Assembly: GCA_034189135.1 (NCBI GenBank)
Contig: JAXHVO010000103.1
Span: 1-64,000, forward strand
Length of the DNA stretch: 64,000 nucleotides
Origin: Thermodesulfobacteriota bacterium
Lineage (GTDB): Bacteria; Desulfobacterota; Desulfobacteria; Desulfobacterales; JAUWMJ01
Reading direction: 5' to 3'
How positions within the stretch are numbered: position 1 is the first letter of the stretch; each line of letters begins with the position of its first letter. A program made the position numbers and the translations under genes. The notes beneath the pieces are model-generated. The model was not told the DNA's origin, searched no databases, and was given only the letters and a program-made list of their open reading frames with translations. This document shows positions 35,711-46,800 of the stretch, in pieces.

Positions 35711-36684
35711 TATCGTATCCGCGGGTCAAGGTAGGCGTAAAGGGTGTCCACCACCAAATTGGAAACAAGAACCACGATGGCAATAAGCAGGAAACAGGCC
35801 TGGGCCAGAGGGTAATCGTTCTGGCTTACTGACATCACAAGCTCCCTGCCTATGCCTGGCCAGGTAAAAACTGTTTCAGTAAGGGCGCCCCCGTTAATGG
35901 AAAAGGCCAGACTAAGGCCCACACTTGTCACCACAGGCAAGGCCGCATTGGGTGCGGCATGATGGTTTCGAATCACCTTTTCCGGGAGACCCTTGGCCCT
36001 TCCGGTCAGTATATAATCTTCTTTAAGCGTTTCCAGCATACTGCTGCGCATGATCAACAGATAGGAGCCGAAATGTACCAGAAAAAGGGTGGTCAGGGGA
36101 AGAATCATATGGTGGATCACATCAAAAAGCTTGGTAAAGATACCGGCATCCGGGTCAAGCCATATCTCCTCTGAGAGCATACCCGTGATGGGAAACCAGT
36201 CCATCTTGTATGCAAACACCCAGATCAGGATCAGGCCTAACCATGGAAGAAAAACAGTATGGGTGACCAATGCACCGATGGTCATTACCGTATCGGTGGT
36301 TTCACCCTTGTGCCACGATGCAATTTTGCCCAAAAATACACCGACCAGGGCGGCCAGGATAATGGATGTGGTAAATAACAAAATGGTATTGGGCAACCGA
36401 TCCCATATAATTTCAATTACCGGTTGACCGTAATGAAAGGACTCACCAAAATTACCGGTGAAAAAGTTTTTCACATAATAGAGATATTGCATCCCCAGGG
36501 GTTTATCGAGTCCCAGTTGGGAGATAAGGTATTCCGCATCCTCCGGCGTCATATCCGGATCTACCATTCTTGAAACAGGATCTCCGGGGGCCAGCCGGAA
36601 AAGCAAAAACAGGACCGTAATGATCACAAAAAAAATAATGCTAATCTGAATCAGTCGTCGGCTGATATATTTCCACAATTCCAT
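35707..36684 (-). CDS. Peptide-type ABC permease (DppB/OppB-like)
   Basis: 325 residues from ATG 36684; a GTG four codons upstream is also in frame. TM1 about 10-30; then the DppB signature ..FRLAPGDPVSRMVDPDMTPEDAEYL..; five more TM segments; EAA-type loop (..RAKGLPEKVIRNHHAAPNAALPV..). With the DppC-like protein it forms the channel. Lies 55 bp downstream of the binding-protein gene. Confidence 0.92.
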   Translation of the reverse strand: MELWKYISRRLIQISIIFFVIITVLFLLFRLAPGDPVSRMVDPDMTPEDAEYLISQLGLDKPLGMQYLYYVKNFFTGNFGESFHYGQPVIEIIWDRLPNTILLFTTSIILAALVGVFLGKIASWHKGETTDTVMTIGALVTHTVFLPWLGLILIWVFAYKMDWFPITGMLSEEIWLDPDAGIFTKLFDVIHHMILPLTTLFLVHFGSYLLIMRSSMLETLKEDYILTGRAKGLPEKVIRNHHAAPNAALPVVTSVGLSLAFSINGGALTETVFTWPGIGRELVMSVSQNDYPLAQACFLLIAIVVLVSNLVVDTLYAYLDPRIRY

Positions 36685-36739
36685 GTTAGGGGACACCTAT
36701 CCACTGAAATAAGGTTGATTTATTTTAGGATCACCTGCC

Positions 36740-38473
36740 CTATTTTGCTTTAAGCTCACAAAATGACCAGAGATTCCCAATTCCTTCAAGCGTTTCCACC
36801 CACCCGGTGAATTTATCCTCTCGCACCGCCTCAATCAAATCCGGAGTATACAGAGGAATGTAGGGCACATCACGTAAAATAATCCTTTGCATTTCCTTAA
36901 TCAATTTCCGCCGCTTCTCCTTATCCATGGTTGCAGCAGATTCATCAGCAATTCTGTCAAAATCAAGATTGTGGTACCCGGCTTTGTTGCCACCTCGCTT
37001 TTTGTCCTGTCCTGAATGGAAAAACTTTCTCATCCAGTCCGGATCAATATCCAGCCTTCCATAGCCCAGTATAAAGGCATCAAAATCATGCTGAGATTTG
37101 ACCTTTTGGAGTAAAGCTCCCATAGCCATCGGCTTGGCTGAGACAGGAATGCCTATTTCTTTGAGCCATTCCTGAATAATTATCCCGCTCATGGCCCGAA
37201 GTGGATCATAGTCAGCAGGTGGAGTTAAAATACTGAATTTTTTCATCGGTTCTCCGTTTGGAAGCCGGATTTCCTGGCCCTTGACCAACTTCCCTGCCTC
37301 ATTCACCGGTGGTACTTTCCAGGTATACCCTGTCTTTTTCAGAATCTCATAGGCCTTTTTGATCCTCTCCTCCCGGCTAATCCCTTCGCCGTAGCGGGGC
37401 AAATCACTACAGAGCCAGAACTTGTTGCCGGGTGGTATGACAGAATTCATCCGGGTCGCGTGCCCCTGTACAATACGAGTAATGATAAAGTCTTTGTCAA
37501 TAAGTACGGCAATGGCCCGCCTGAGGTTCACGTCGCTAAAAGGCAGTTTTCTGAGATTGAAACCCCAGTAGTAAAGGGCACTTCTTTCGTTAGAAAACAG
37601 CCTTATTCCAGGTACTTTTTTAAGGTCCTCAAGATACCCTGCCTGAATGCCCCACCAGAACATGTCCATGGTTCCTTTTTTCAGGGCGAGGATGGCGGCA
37701 TCAGACGTGCCGAAAAATTTGAAAATAATCCCGCTAATGTTAGGGCCCAGCATTCGGCCGTCTATGTTATGACCGGTTCCGAAAAAGTGTTTATTTTTCT
37801 GGACAAAAAGAAATGCCCCCTGACGCCACTGCTTCAATACAAAAGGCCCCGTGCCCACCGGCTTTTTTATCTTGTAATTTTGTAATGTGGTGAGAGGCTT
37901 TTCGCTGTTTCTGGCTTTTTCAACCACCGGCGCCCACTCTTTTTTTTGCACGATGGGGGAAGTCAGCGTTCGGGTGGTAAAAACAGCCATCGGTTTCTCA
38001 AGATAGAATATAACGGTGCGTTTATCGGGGGTTTCGATCTTTTTAATGAACTTCCACCTGGCTCGGTACCTGGGTACCTTGAATTCTTTTATGAGTCGTC
38101 CGGTAAACGCCACATCCTCGGAGGTAAATTCGGAGCCGTCTGACCACTTGGCCGGTCTTAGCTCTACGGTATATGAAATGGTCGATTCATCATACACAGG
38201 TTTTTTTTCAGCCAGCCACGGAACAAGCTCCAATGTGTCGGGATCCCGTATATAAAGACGCTGGTACATCAGTGAGAGGACCCTGCCGGACCATTTGTCA
38301 CTGGCCAGCCAGATATTGAGTGTCTTGGGTTCATCCATCAGACCGATTTTAAGGATGCCAGCGGCACTGGCACTGGAAGCTGAAAACCCTGAACCGATCA
38401 TACAAATCAGGACAAATACCAAAAACCGTATCACTCTAAAGAAGGATTTTCCCCAAAAACAGGTCAGGATCAT
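36740..38473 (-). CDS. Peptide-type ABC substrate-binding protein (SBP family 5)
   Basis: 577 residues from ATG 38473 (GGAG 8 nt upstream). Signal peptide about 1-38 (..SASSASAAG). The SBP_bac_5 fold is shown by ..YDESTISYTVELRPAKWSDGSEFTSEDVAFT.. (about 95-125) and the C-terminal ..IILRDVPYIPLYTPDLIEAV... It captures peptides, opines or similar ligands in the periplasm. The ATG overlaps the stop of the upstream ATP-grasp gene (TGATG), so importer and ligase genes are translationally coupled. The ligand is probably related to what the ligases make (inference). Confidence 0.92.
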   Translation of the reverse strand: MILTCFWGKSFFRVIRFLVFVLICMIGSGFSASSASAAGILKIGLMDEPKTLNIWLASDKWSGRVLSLMYQRLYIRDPDTLELVPWLAEKKPVYDESTISYTVELRPAKWSDGSEFTSEDVAFTGRLIKEFKVPRYRARWKFIKKIETPDKRTVIFYLEKPMAVFTTRTLTSPIVQKKEWAPVVEKARNSEKPLTTLQNYKIKKPVGTGPFVLKQWRQGAFLFVQKNKHFFGTGHNIDGRMLGPNISGIIFKFFGTSDAAILALKKGTMDMFWWGIQAGYLEDLKKVPGIRLFSNERSALYYWGFNLRKLPFSDVNLRRAIAVLIDKDFIITRIVQGHATRMNSVIPPGNKFWLCSDLPRYGEGISREERIKKAYEILKKTGYTWKVPPVNEAGKLVKGQEIRLPNGEPMKKFSILTPPADYDPLRAMSGIIIQEWLKEIGIPVSAKPMAMGALLQKVKSQHDFDAFILGYGRLDIDPDWMRKFFHSGQDKKRGGNKAGYHNLDFDRIADESAATMDKEKRRKLIKEMQRIILRDVPYIPLYTPDLIEAVREDKFTGWVETLEGIGNLWSFCELKAK

Positions 38474-39477
38474 CAATTTAGCTCCTTTTTCCTTTGGCGC
38501 TCTTTTACTTTCTGTTCAATAAAATCAATAACTTTAGCTTCGAGCTTTACATTATTCAGCCGATTGATGCGGGGAATTCCCCCCGGGCTGACACAGTTGA
38601 TTTCCACCAGTTTATCCCTGAGCACATCGACACCGACAAAATAAAGCCCGTCTTCAACCAGCCGGTCTTTGATGGCCACACAGATTTCTCTCTCCTTGGG
38701 GGTTATATCATGTTTATATGCTCTGGCGCCGGCATGGATATTGGTTCTAAAGTCACCTTCTCGGGGTTTTCTTGTCATGGCCCCGAGGATTTCCCCGTTC
38801 AGCAGAAGGATTCTTACATCCCCCCCCCTTTGAGCCCCATCTATGTATTCCTGAACCATGATCGGATCTCTTTCCGGGTAGGCTTGATATGCCCTTACAT
38901 AATAATTAATCAGTGAATTCAGATTGTCACGATCCCGAATACTAACCTTAATGACCCCTTCACCGCCGTATCTCTGTAAAGGCTTCACTACCATCGCCCC
39001 TCCGAAATCATAAATAATCTTCCTGAGACGCGCCGGATCTCTGGAAACATGGGTTTCCGGTATGATATCAGGAAAGTTGAGGGTGTAAAGCTTGCTGTTG
39101 CCAAGAATCTGCCCGGTGGTACTGTTTATCATAAACACCTTATCGTTTACCGGCGCTAGGAATTCCATGGTCTGGTATATCAAAGGCGGGTCCTTCCTGA
39201 GAAACAGGGCGTCAAGATCGGTAACGGTTTCAAAAATAAGCTCCTCTTTTTTGGTGCAGCTTATTAGAGAACGCCAGTATTTTTTCATGGAGAGATCGGG
39301 AGGCACCGTGATGTTGCGCATTCTTGCCACAACCTCATCCTTACGGATGTAAACATCATGGGGCTCGAGAAAATAGACGGTATGCCCTCTCTGATTGCAC
39401 TCGTACATCAAATAACTGGTGGTCTCATTCACCGGGTCGATTGACTCCAAACTATCCATTAGATAAGCGATTCTCAT
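38473..39477 (-). CDS. ATP-grasp ligase of the glutathione-synthetase type
   Basis: 334 residues from ATG 39477 with GGGAGG 4-5 nt upstream. The sequence looks like GshB: N-terminal ..MDSLESIDPVNETTSYLM.. (about 8-25), ATP-grasp core ..MVVKPLQRYGGEGVIKV.. and ..DVRILLLNGEILGAMTRKPREGDFRTNIHAG.., and metal ligands ..FVGVDVLRDKLVEINCVSPGG... GshB joins gamma-glutamylcysteine and glycine. No gshA is nearby, and the coupling to a peptide importer and two other ligase-like genes makes another substrate plausible. Confidence 0.85.
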   Translation of the reverse strand: MRIAYLMDSLESIDPVNETTSYLMYECNQRGHTVYFLEPHDVYIRKDEVVARMRNITVPPDLSMKKYWRSLISCTKKEELIFETVTDLDALFLRKDPPLIYQTMEFLAPVNDKVFMINSTTGQILGNSKLYTLNFPDIIPETHVSRDPARLRKIIYDFGGAMVVKPLQRYGGEGVIKVSIRDRDNLNSLINYYVRAYQAYPERDPIMVQEYIDGAQRGGDVRILLLNGEILGAMTRKPREGDFRTNIHAGARAYKHDITPKEREICVAIKDRLVEDGLYFVGVDVLRDKLVEINCVSPGGIPRINRLNNVKLEAKVIDFIEQKVKERQRKKELN

Positions 39478-39713
39478 AATCCTCCCTAAGGGCTTACAAG
39501 CATACGATTGAAACCGTAAACTCACCACAGGTCTTTAATGTATTAGAAAACCTTTCTGACCGCCTCAACAGAGGAAGCTCAATCCCTTTTGGCTAAGCTC
39601 TCATAGCATAGCTGATTTGATAAGGCAATGATCATCAGGCAAACGACAACGCTATGCAAAGCATCCACACCCGAAGGGCGTGTTTTAGTAACGTAAGAAT
39701 TCATGAACGGGTA

Positions 39714-40838
39714 TCACTTTTCCAGCTTGCCTTTAATGGTTTGCACCAGGTCGTCCCGACCGCGTTGTTTTAACCGGGGAAGTATTGCCTGGTAAAACGG
39801 CGCCCTGTGTCTGATGGTTATGTCAAAACCTGAAAAAAGTTCAGGAGAAACATCATTTTCCACAAATGCCCGGGTTTTGTGGAGAGCCCCAATGGACACA
39901 AGTTCAGTCATGGTTCGCACACATTTTTCGCATCTTCCGCAGTTCAATCTATCTTTTACATTTGCCAGGCACACTCTGAAATTCTGAAAAGCCACATCCC
40001 AATCGGCCACTATGTTTAATTTATCCAGCCTCGATAGCGGAAGATCTGTGTGTTTGATTCTCAAATCAAAGCTGGAATACTCCGGGTCAAGGAGCGGATG
40101 CGAACCGCATGGAGCCAGATTGGGTATATCATAGGATGAAGCAATGTTCACCAAACCGAGTCTTGCATCAAAGGTGTGGGCCACTGCAGCAAGAACCGCC
40201 CCGAAAAACTTATTCAGCCAGAGGTCCCGCTCATCACACAAATGCCTGATATTGGTATAAACCGGAATAAGGGTCACATCGGCATCTTCCGCCACCAGGG
40301 ACATGGCGGTTTTGGCTCTTTCGAAAACGTGGTATTTCATGCCTCTTTCAACAACCCCCCCTATATCAAATCCATGAACAAGCAGGCAATCTTTTATGGA
40401 TCCGGGATGTTCCTTGGGGAAGTTCATTCTGTTGACCCGCAGCGTGGCAAGGGAGTCTATTCCTCCGGACAAAAACATCCCTGCTCGCCTCTGGTCGTTT
40501 GAGCGTCGTATAGCAGAACTGATGCCGGTTTCAATATTTAGCGGTCGGTATGCGCCATCTGACCAATATTCCATCAAAGCCATCACCGTTTTCAAGCCTT
40601 CCCGTAGTCCCGGACAAATTTCAGCTTCCAACCGGATTCTTTTTTCTCTAAAATGCATGGCGGGTATCAGACAACCGACCAGAAAAGCATGGGGGTTGCA
40701 GGAAAAGTCCCCGGCAAATTTATTTTCTGTCTCAATATAAATTTTCCGGGCCGGTTGATCACAATCCTCCCAATCGACATCCGCGCTCACTCGCGTCAAT
40801 TTTTTCCCATTCTCTGTCTTCAGGTGGGTGATACGCAT
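39714..40838 (-). CDS. PP-loop ATPase, QueC/asparagine-synthase-like, with C-terminal Cys motif
   Basis: 374 residues from ATG 40838 (AAGGGA upstream). About 1-110 is an unassigned domain. The PP-loop SGGIDS is at 124-129; such enzymes adenylate a carboxylate or carbonyl. Near residue 315 is RLNCGRCEKCVRTM, a CxxCxxC cluster that may bind zinc or iron, as in QueC-like proteins. It is followed, after a 236-bp gap, by the GshB-like gene and preceded by a RimK-like gene. Probably makes an amide or thioamide-type bond in the same pathway (inference). Confidence 0.75.
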   Translation of the reverse strand: MRITHLKTENGKKLTRVSADVDWEDCDQPARKIYIETENKFAGDFSCNPHAFLVGCLIPAMHFREKRIRLEAEICPGLREGLKTVMALMEYWSDGAYRPLNIETGISSAIRRSNDQRRAGMFLSGGIDSLATLRVNRMNFPKEHPGSIKDCLLVHGFDIGGVVERGMKYHVFERAKTAMSLVAEDADVTLIPVYTNIRHLCDERDLWLNKFFGAVLAAVAHTFDARLGLVNIASSYDIPNLAPCGSHPLLDPEYSSFDLRIKHTDLPLSRLDKLNIVADWDVAFQNFRVCLANVKDRLNCGRCEKCVRTMTELVSIGALHKTRAFVENDVSPELFSGFDITIRHRAPFYQAILPRLKQRGRDDLVQTIKGKLEK

Positions 40839-40913
40839 GGTTCGTCCCTTTTTTGCCAGCACTCAAAGGTTCAAAGCTTTCCGCTGAAACCGGAATTCCG
40901 TGTGACCTTTTTA

Positions 40914-41801
40914 TTAGCCGGCGTATCTACTGGCAACGTATTTCACAATTCTACCGGCAATGTCCAGGCCTGTAGCAGACTCCAGCCCTTTGAAGCCGGG
41001 TGAATAGTTTACCTCTATGACACTTATCATTCCATCTTTATCCATAATTAAATCCACTCCCGCAATTTCAAGACCCACTGCAGCAGTCGCCTTCAGAGCA
41101 ATCTTCTCCTCTTCAGGTGACAGATCTTTCAACCGACTCTCTTTGCTCAGATGGAAGTTAGCCCTGAAGTCTCCCCCACTGGGCCTCAGCTCCATGGCTC
41201 CGACGGCCTTCCCGCCCACAACCATAACACGTATGTCCCGACGGCCGCCAGGAGGAATAAAACGCTGTACCAACAGGCCTTTTCTCCTGTCCAGGTGGCG
41301 GCGAACAACCCGCTTTTGGTCCTCTTTCGTCTCTACCAGGACAATCCCTTCTCCCTGCCTGCCGCTGACCTGCTTGGCCACTACAGGATATCCCCCCAGT
41401 TGCTCAACGGCCGTCTGAAAACCTTCGGGTGCGTTAATAAACACCGTTTCAGGAACATAAATCCGTGACGCAGTCAGGGCCTGCAAGGTAAGAAATTTGT
41501 TTTTGGTCAGGAGTATGGATTCCAGGTCGTTTACCAAAGCAATCCCCATAAGGCTGAAATGCCGTATCAAAGACAGGCAGGAATCCCCTATGGTGGCACC
41601 CTGGCGTGGCAAAACTACATCAGGAGGTTTCATATCCTTGCCACCGGCAAGGCTATATTTACCGCCTTTAAGCACAGGCCACACCTTATAAGGGTGGACA
41701 AGGGTTATCCGGTGGCCCTGTTCAGCAGCCGCTTCTGCTAACCGTCTGTTGGGATGATAATCACGATCCCTGACTGAAATGATTCCTAGGTTCATAACCA
41801 T
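40914..41801 (-). CDS. RimK-type ATP-grasp ligase
   Basis: 295 residues. RimK-like architecture: N-terminal domain about 1-95 (..DVVLPRQGATIGDSCLSLIRHFSLMGIALVND..), ATP-grasp about 100-290 with ..VVAKQVSGRQGEGIVLV.., ..LLVQRFIPPGGRRDIRVMVVGGK.. and ..DLIMDKDGMISVIEVNYSPGFKGLE... RimK relatives add amino acids such as glutamate to proteins, cofactors or small peptides. Shares direction and spacing with the PP-loop and GNAT-fusion genes, so a shared small-peptide product is likely (inference). Confidence 0.88.
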   Translation of the reverse strand: MVMNLGIISVRDRDYHPNRRLAEAAAEQGHRITLVHPYKVWPVLKGGKYSLAGGKDMKPPDVVLPRQGATIGDSCLSLIRHFSLMGIALVNDLESILLTKNKFLTLQALTASRIYVPETVFINAPEGFQTAVEQLGGYPVVAKQVSGRQGEGIVLVETKEDQKRVVRRHLDRRKGLLVQRFIPPGGRRDIRVMVVGGKAVGAMELRPSGGDFRANFHLSKESRLKDLSPEEEKIALKATAAVGLEIAGVDLIMDKDGMISVIEVNYSPGFKGLESATGLDIAGRIVKYVASRYAG

Positions 41802-41819
41802 AACTATTGGTTTGAATAC

Positions 41820-43814
41820 TTAAAGCATCCCTTCCGGTATCCAGACTCCCACCTCTTTGTTCAGGGTCTGGCTGTAAAAGGTGGCCACTCGCTTTGTTTT
41901 ATTACGCAGGGCAATCTTCTGAGTGGCCACATTATCCTCACCGATAATCGAAAAAAGCTTTCTGTTTCCGATTCTTTCGGTCAGACCCTCCAGGAGCTTG
42001 GTACCTATTCCCATGCCTCGATATTCGGGCCTAACCGATGTATAGCCACGCTCCAGATATTGACTGAGATCAAGACCTGACTTTCTGTTGACCGCCTCCA
42101 CATACTCGAGTCTGGGATGTTTCAAGCTGGAATTTCCCACGATCACATCGTGTTCAAGGACATAACCGATCAAAAAGGCCCGCTCGAGATTGTACCTGAC
42201 CCACTTCGTTCCCACCGATCCCCCAGCTTCTACCAATCGGCAGATTTCGTCCAGGTATCCCGGTGGAAGCTCCCCGGGCTTAACAAAATGGTAAACCATT
42301 TTCTCTCCCAGATGGTAGACCGAGACTCCATCTTCCTCTACCCGCCACTGAGTTACCTTTTTGACACCATATCTGTCCACATAAAGCAGCAGATAGGCCG
42401 GATCATTCAGTCCGCTCCAAAAAGATCTGCCGGGTAATGGGGCAACCTGAGTGTAAGCCGCTGGTGTTTCTTTATTCTGATCAATTGGGCTTTCAAAGGG
42501 TGACGCAGAGGAAATAAGGCGGCCCCAGGAATGGACAATGTTGGGATTGAATCCCAGAAAACGCATCAGTTCCCGGATCAGGGTCCTCTTCGATCTTGGT
42601 GGAATCATTATGTGATTCCATATCCCCGCCCTGGAAAGGTTCCACAGGGACTTGGTCAGGCGTTCGAGCTGTCCGGCGGGATGGTGCCATTGTATCATCT
42701 TCAAACCGGCCTGACAGGCGGCAGCCAAATTTTCCGTGCATGCCGTGTGATCCAGCAAACATGTCAAACTCAGGCAAAAAGAAGGCGATTCACCGGCCAT
42801 CTCAGCGGCCATCTCGGCCATATAGTCAGGCGTCATGCGATCGTCCGCAATTAGAAAACCATATGCTCCGGTATCCTGCGCCTGCTTTTTCAATATGTTC
42901 AATAAGTTCGCCGGGAGGATTAAACCGGTCCGGGAGTCGGTAAGTTCCTCTAAAGGCAGCATGGCTGCCGGAGCCAGATAGTCTTTTAACGGCAGACCGT
43001 TATAGTCGGGCACCGCTGATTGTTCTGAAGGGCCGCTTTCCCCGAATCTGTTGACTAACGCAACAAGCCAGCTCAGGTCGGTCTCCTGCAGCAGGCTGTC
43101 CATATAATCCGCAGCATCCCCAACTATCTTGCCATCACCCAGCAGGGCCACATGAAGGTCAGGCCTCAGCTTTTTGGCAAAGCAAGCCATGGTCAAAGCG
43201 GCCGGTAACTGGTCCGAAACGCCTACGGTCAGAATCATAAATTCAACATCCTGGTGGGCGATCCGCCGGGCCAGCCGCTTGCGGAAAAATGAAACAAAGG
43301 GATTCTTTTTCTCATCCTCTACAAATACCTCTACCCCGTTCCAGTCCTTCACCGCAAGGTTAGAAAAACCGTTCCATCGAACACGAGAGGGGTAAAAGGC
43401 AAGGGAGCCCAAGGCCAGTAAGTCGTTTATGTCTTTCAGGGCCACCATGCATGGTCCCGGACGATAGAAGTCTTCTGTTTTAATTATGTTGAGACTGTGG
43501 TCTGCCCCGGCAATTTTATCTTTCCAATGTCTCGGGTTTGAGTTTAGATCTTCCAGTAAAGCGGCGGTATATGAGTCAACTCCGTTATAATCCCCCCGGG
43601 TGTTTCGTTTTTCAATTACACCTATGAGACCGGTCAGAGTCTCTGAAGTAAGAAAATGGTTTATAAAAAAATCGAGATTGGCATCATATGGTTCGATACA
43701 AATTCCACTGCCAGACATGTTTCCTGCCACATGGGCCAAAACCCATGGTGGCATTGTCGGGCTGGTCACCGGTGGATGGACCAGCAGGATATTAGCCGTC
43801 GCTCTCGTTTTCAT
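41820..43814 (-). CDS. Degenerate radical-SAM-like protein fused to a GNAT acetyltransferase
   Basis: 664 residues. The N-terminus (..ANILLVHPPVTSPTMPPWVLAHVAGNM..) resembles the start of B12-binding radical SAM proteins. The middle (about 310-430, ..GFLIADDRMTPDYMAEMAAEM..) recalls the radical SAM barrel, but no CxxxCxxC-type cluster is present. The last ~130 residues are a GNAT domain with the acetyl-CoA loop ..VRPEYRGMGIGTKLLEGL... The start overlaps the upstream gene by 23 nt. It may acetylate the product of the neighbouring ligases. Confidence 0.72.
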   Translation of the reverse strand: MKTRATANILLVHPPVTSPTMPPWVLAHVAGNMSGSGICIEPYDANLDFFINHFLTSETLTGLIGVIEKRNTRGDYNGVDSYTAALLEDLNSNPRHWKDKIAGADHSLNIIKTEDFYRPGPCMVALKDINDLLALGSLAFYPSRVRWNGFSNLAVKDWNGVEVFVEDEKKNPFVSFFRKRLARRIAHQDVEFMILTVGVSDQLPAALTMACFAKKLRPDLHVALLGDGKIVGDAADYMDSLLQETDLSWLVALVNRFGESGPSEQSAVPDYNGLPLKDYLAPAAMLPLEELTDSRTGLILPANLLNILKKQAQDTGAYGFLIADDRMTPDYMAEMAAEMAGESPSFCLSLTCLLDHTACTENLAAACQAGLKMIQWHHPAGQLERLTKSLWNLSRAGIWNHIMIPPRSKRTLIRELMRFLGFNPNIVHSWGRLISSASPFESPIDQNKETPAAYTQVAPLPGRSFWSGLNDPAYLLLYVDRYGVKKVTQWRVEEDGVSVYHLGEKMVYHFVKPGELPPGYLDEICRLVEAGGSVGTKWVRYNLERAFLIGYVLEHDVIVGNSSLKHPRLEYVEAVNRKSGLDLSQYLERGYTSVRPEYRGMGIGTKLLEGLTERIGNRKLFSIIGEDNVATQKIALRNKTKRVATFYSQTLNKEVGVWIPEGML

Positions 43815-46800
43815 AACAATTCAATTTCTCATGCGTTTTACGGAGGCGGGCACCCAACACCCGGCAAATATGAAGGGCGATCTGGGGATATTCCCTTACA
43901 ATTTCGGCAAAATCCCGCTTGTTGAGCATCAAGAGGCGGGTCTGTTCTTCAGCACGGATGGTCGCAGAACGCGGTATGTCTTCAAAAAGAGCCATTTCAC
44001 CGAAATAATCTCCAACGCTGATGCGGTCAAGTTCAATCTCATGGTCTTTCGCCTGGCCTTTATTGACAGACACTTCGCCGTCAATAATAAGATACATGAT
44101 CTCTCCGGGTTCACCCTCTTTGATCACCGTCTCTCCGGGCTGAAATACGCTCACTTCCGTCACAGATGCCACGGCTGCTAGTTCGGTAATTGAAAGCCCT
44201 TCAAATATCTGAATATTCCTTAAATGTATAATCTTGTCAGGGACACTGATTCCTGTTCCCATACCATCCTCCTTTTCTATGGGGCGAACCTGATTCAGAT
44301 CAAAGACACATTGCGCCATCTGACAAACATAAATCTTATCGGACCCGGTTAGGTTCTCAACAGCTTCCTTAACCGCCTCATCGACATCCTGATGCGAGAC
44401 CAAATACAGCGTCAGAACAACCGTCACCCAGTTCTGTTTGGCTAGAAGGTGCGGATATATGGCAGTTGGATCAGAAGCAAAATTAGGCAATTTAAACTTT
44501 TTTCTGCCCACTGCCAAACACTGGGATGTAGAAAGGCCTTCCAGAAGGGGCATCATAATTTTGGATAAAGAGGAGTCTAACAAATCATCCAGGGCTTCCA
44601 CACTGTTTGATCTCTGACGGAGATCGGCTGATGAAATTCCTCGCCAGATGGTCCGCATCTGACCGGAACGATCCTGTGAGGCCAGCACCCTTAACGCATT
44701 TTCCAGGCGTACTTTACTTTTTTGCTCCAGGTGATCCAAAAGCAAGTCTCTCTCGTGACTCACCGGAAGAAGGCGTACGGTTTCTGCCTCAGCCATGTTT
44801 CGGTAACTTCTTTCAAGCTGAAAACGAGCGGCCCGAAACACATCCAAATCCTTTATGTCCATTGATTCCAGTAAATAAAAAAGGCCATCCCGGACCTTAC
44901 GTCGTGGTATGATAAGGGATTCAACCAGCAGTTGGGCGTTCTGGTAGGAAGAACTTTCAAGCTTGTGTTTTGCTTTTTCATGGACGCGATTTGACGGATC
45001 GTTCAAAAGGGCAATAACTGCTCGCAAATCGTCATCATCCTCTATTTCAAAAGCCTCCAGGGCTTCCATGCGTACGGATTCCATGGTATGGGAAAGATAA
45101 TTACCAACAAAAGCATTGCTTTCGGAAGCCCCAAGCCGGTTAAGGCCTGCCAGGATAAATGATAGGATGGGGTCATTTTTTTGTTCGCCCAGCATGTTTT
45201 TCAACCGGGGAATGTACGTATCCTCTCCGGACTCTCCGGCTGCAATGACCCCTGCCCTTCTCTCGGCAATATCATCCTCATCGAGCCAGGTATCAATCAT
45301 TTCCCGGTACTTTTCCGGAACTTGATGATAAAGGCCTGCGGCCGCATAGGCCTTGACTTCAGGATATTTTGCGGTTTTAAAGACTTCCGTTTCAAAATCG
45401 GATGAGAGCTTGGAATCCAGCCGGTTCGCGGCTTTGGCAAGGGCAACCATGAGGTCCGGACTGCCCGGTTCGGCCAATTCCTTAAATACCCGGATAGCCT
45501 CATCCCCTGCCTGCGGCGAAAGCATAGAAAGAAGTTCTATTTGGATCATGGTCCCCTGGTTTTTAAGGGTGGAAAGAATATAGCCATCCAGCCCTTGCAC
45601 CTCCAGCGACTTGAGCAAACGGGCATACCACAGGCAGTCATTATCTTTGGCAGACAAAAAGGCCTGAACCAATTGGTTCTGCACTTTTTTGTCATTGAAG
45701 ACATGGCCGACGTCCTTTTCTTCCATGGACTTGAGGTCCAGCATATTTCTGGATATCAAGTCGAGCAGAATTTTCGAGTATCCTCTCTTGAGGAAAAAAG
45801 TGGTGATGATCCACCCCGCCACAAAGATCATCGCTACCACAGAAAGATACCTGGGATGGACGAGTCCCTCCGAAAACATGATGAATCCCGCACCCATCAG
45901 TACTCCAATCCGCACCACGGTCCCCCGTAAAAACGGCCTGATCACATTCCGATATGATTCCGGGAAAAGACCCATCAGGATGTTGGTGGCAGGGACATTC
46001 ATGGTGGTTCTCAAAACATTGGTGGATATCCTTGCATACATGGCCGAAAAAATATCAAAGCGCAGCAAAAAAGCGATGAAGGCAAACATATAGTTAATGG
46101 GATGAAACATAAGAGCAACCGGCAGTCCCCATCGGCCGTAAAGTTTTCCGATAAACAAAAGAATAACCAGGCTGATAATATTTAGAATGCCCCTGAAATA
46201 GCCAAAAAACTCGATCATGGTCCTTTCATTACCAAATGACTGATCAACTGCATAATTGAACTGGTAATTTATGATGGGGATAACGATATTGGGCATGAGG
46301 GTCAGCATAATCAGGATTTTAACCAGCCTGGATTCTCTGATAAGAGGAATCACCTTCTTAAATTCTTCAATGATAGAAGTGCGTGATTTTCTTTTTGGGG
46401 GAACCTTGTCCGATAGCAGCAAAGTCGGAAAATGAACCCTCATGCTTTTCACGGTAATCGCACCCAGTAAAGTCGTGCCAAGATAGGCCAGCATCAGATT
46501 GTCCATAGATATGGTCTTGGCCAGAAAAGGGGTGGCAAAACTGCCAATGACGCCTCCTAAGACTCCACCAGCCGTGATCAGCGGAAACAGGCGCTTGGAC
46601 TGCCTGGTATTGAAGAGATCGTTGGCCAGGTTCCAGAAAACAAGTCCGAGCAAAACCTCATATTGGGCCTTTAAGATAAACAGCATGGGGTATAGAATAT
46701 CGATGTCCAGAGGAATAATCAGACGGAGCCCTGCCACAGAAGCACCACAAAATAAAAGCAGATATGTCAACAGTCGGCTTCCCTGAAGCCTGCCCATAAG

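Noticed and set aside
39541-39713. ACACCC..GGGCGTGT hairpin between the GshB-type and PP-loop genes as a terminator
   Set aside because: Short stem with a bulge and no T-run on the minus strand, where the genes are transcribed.
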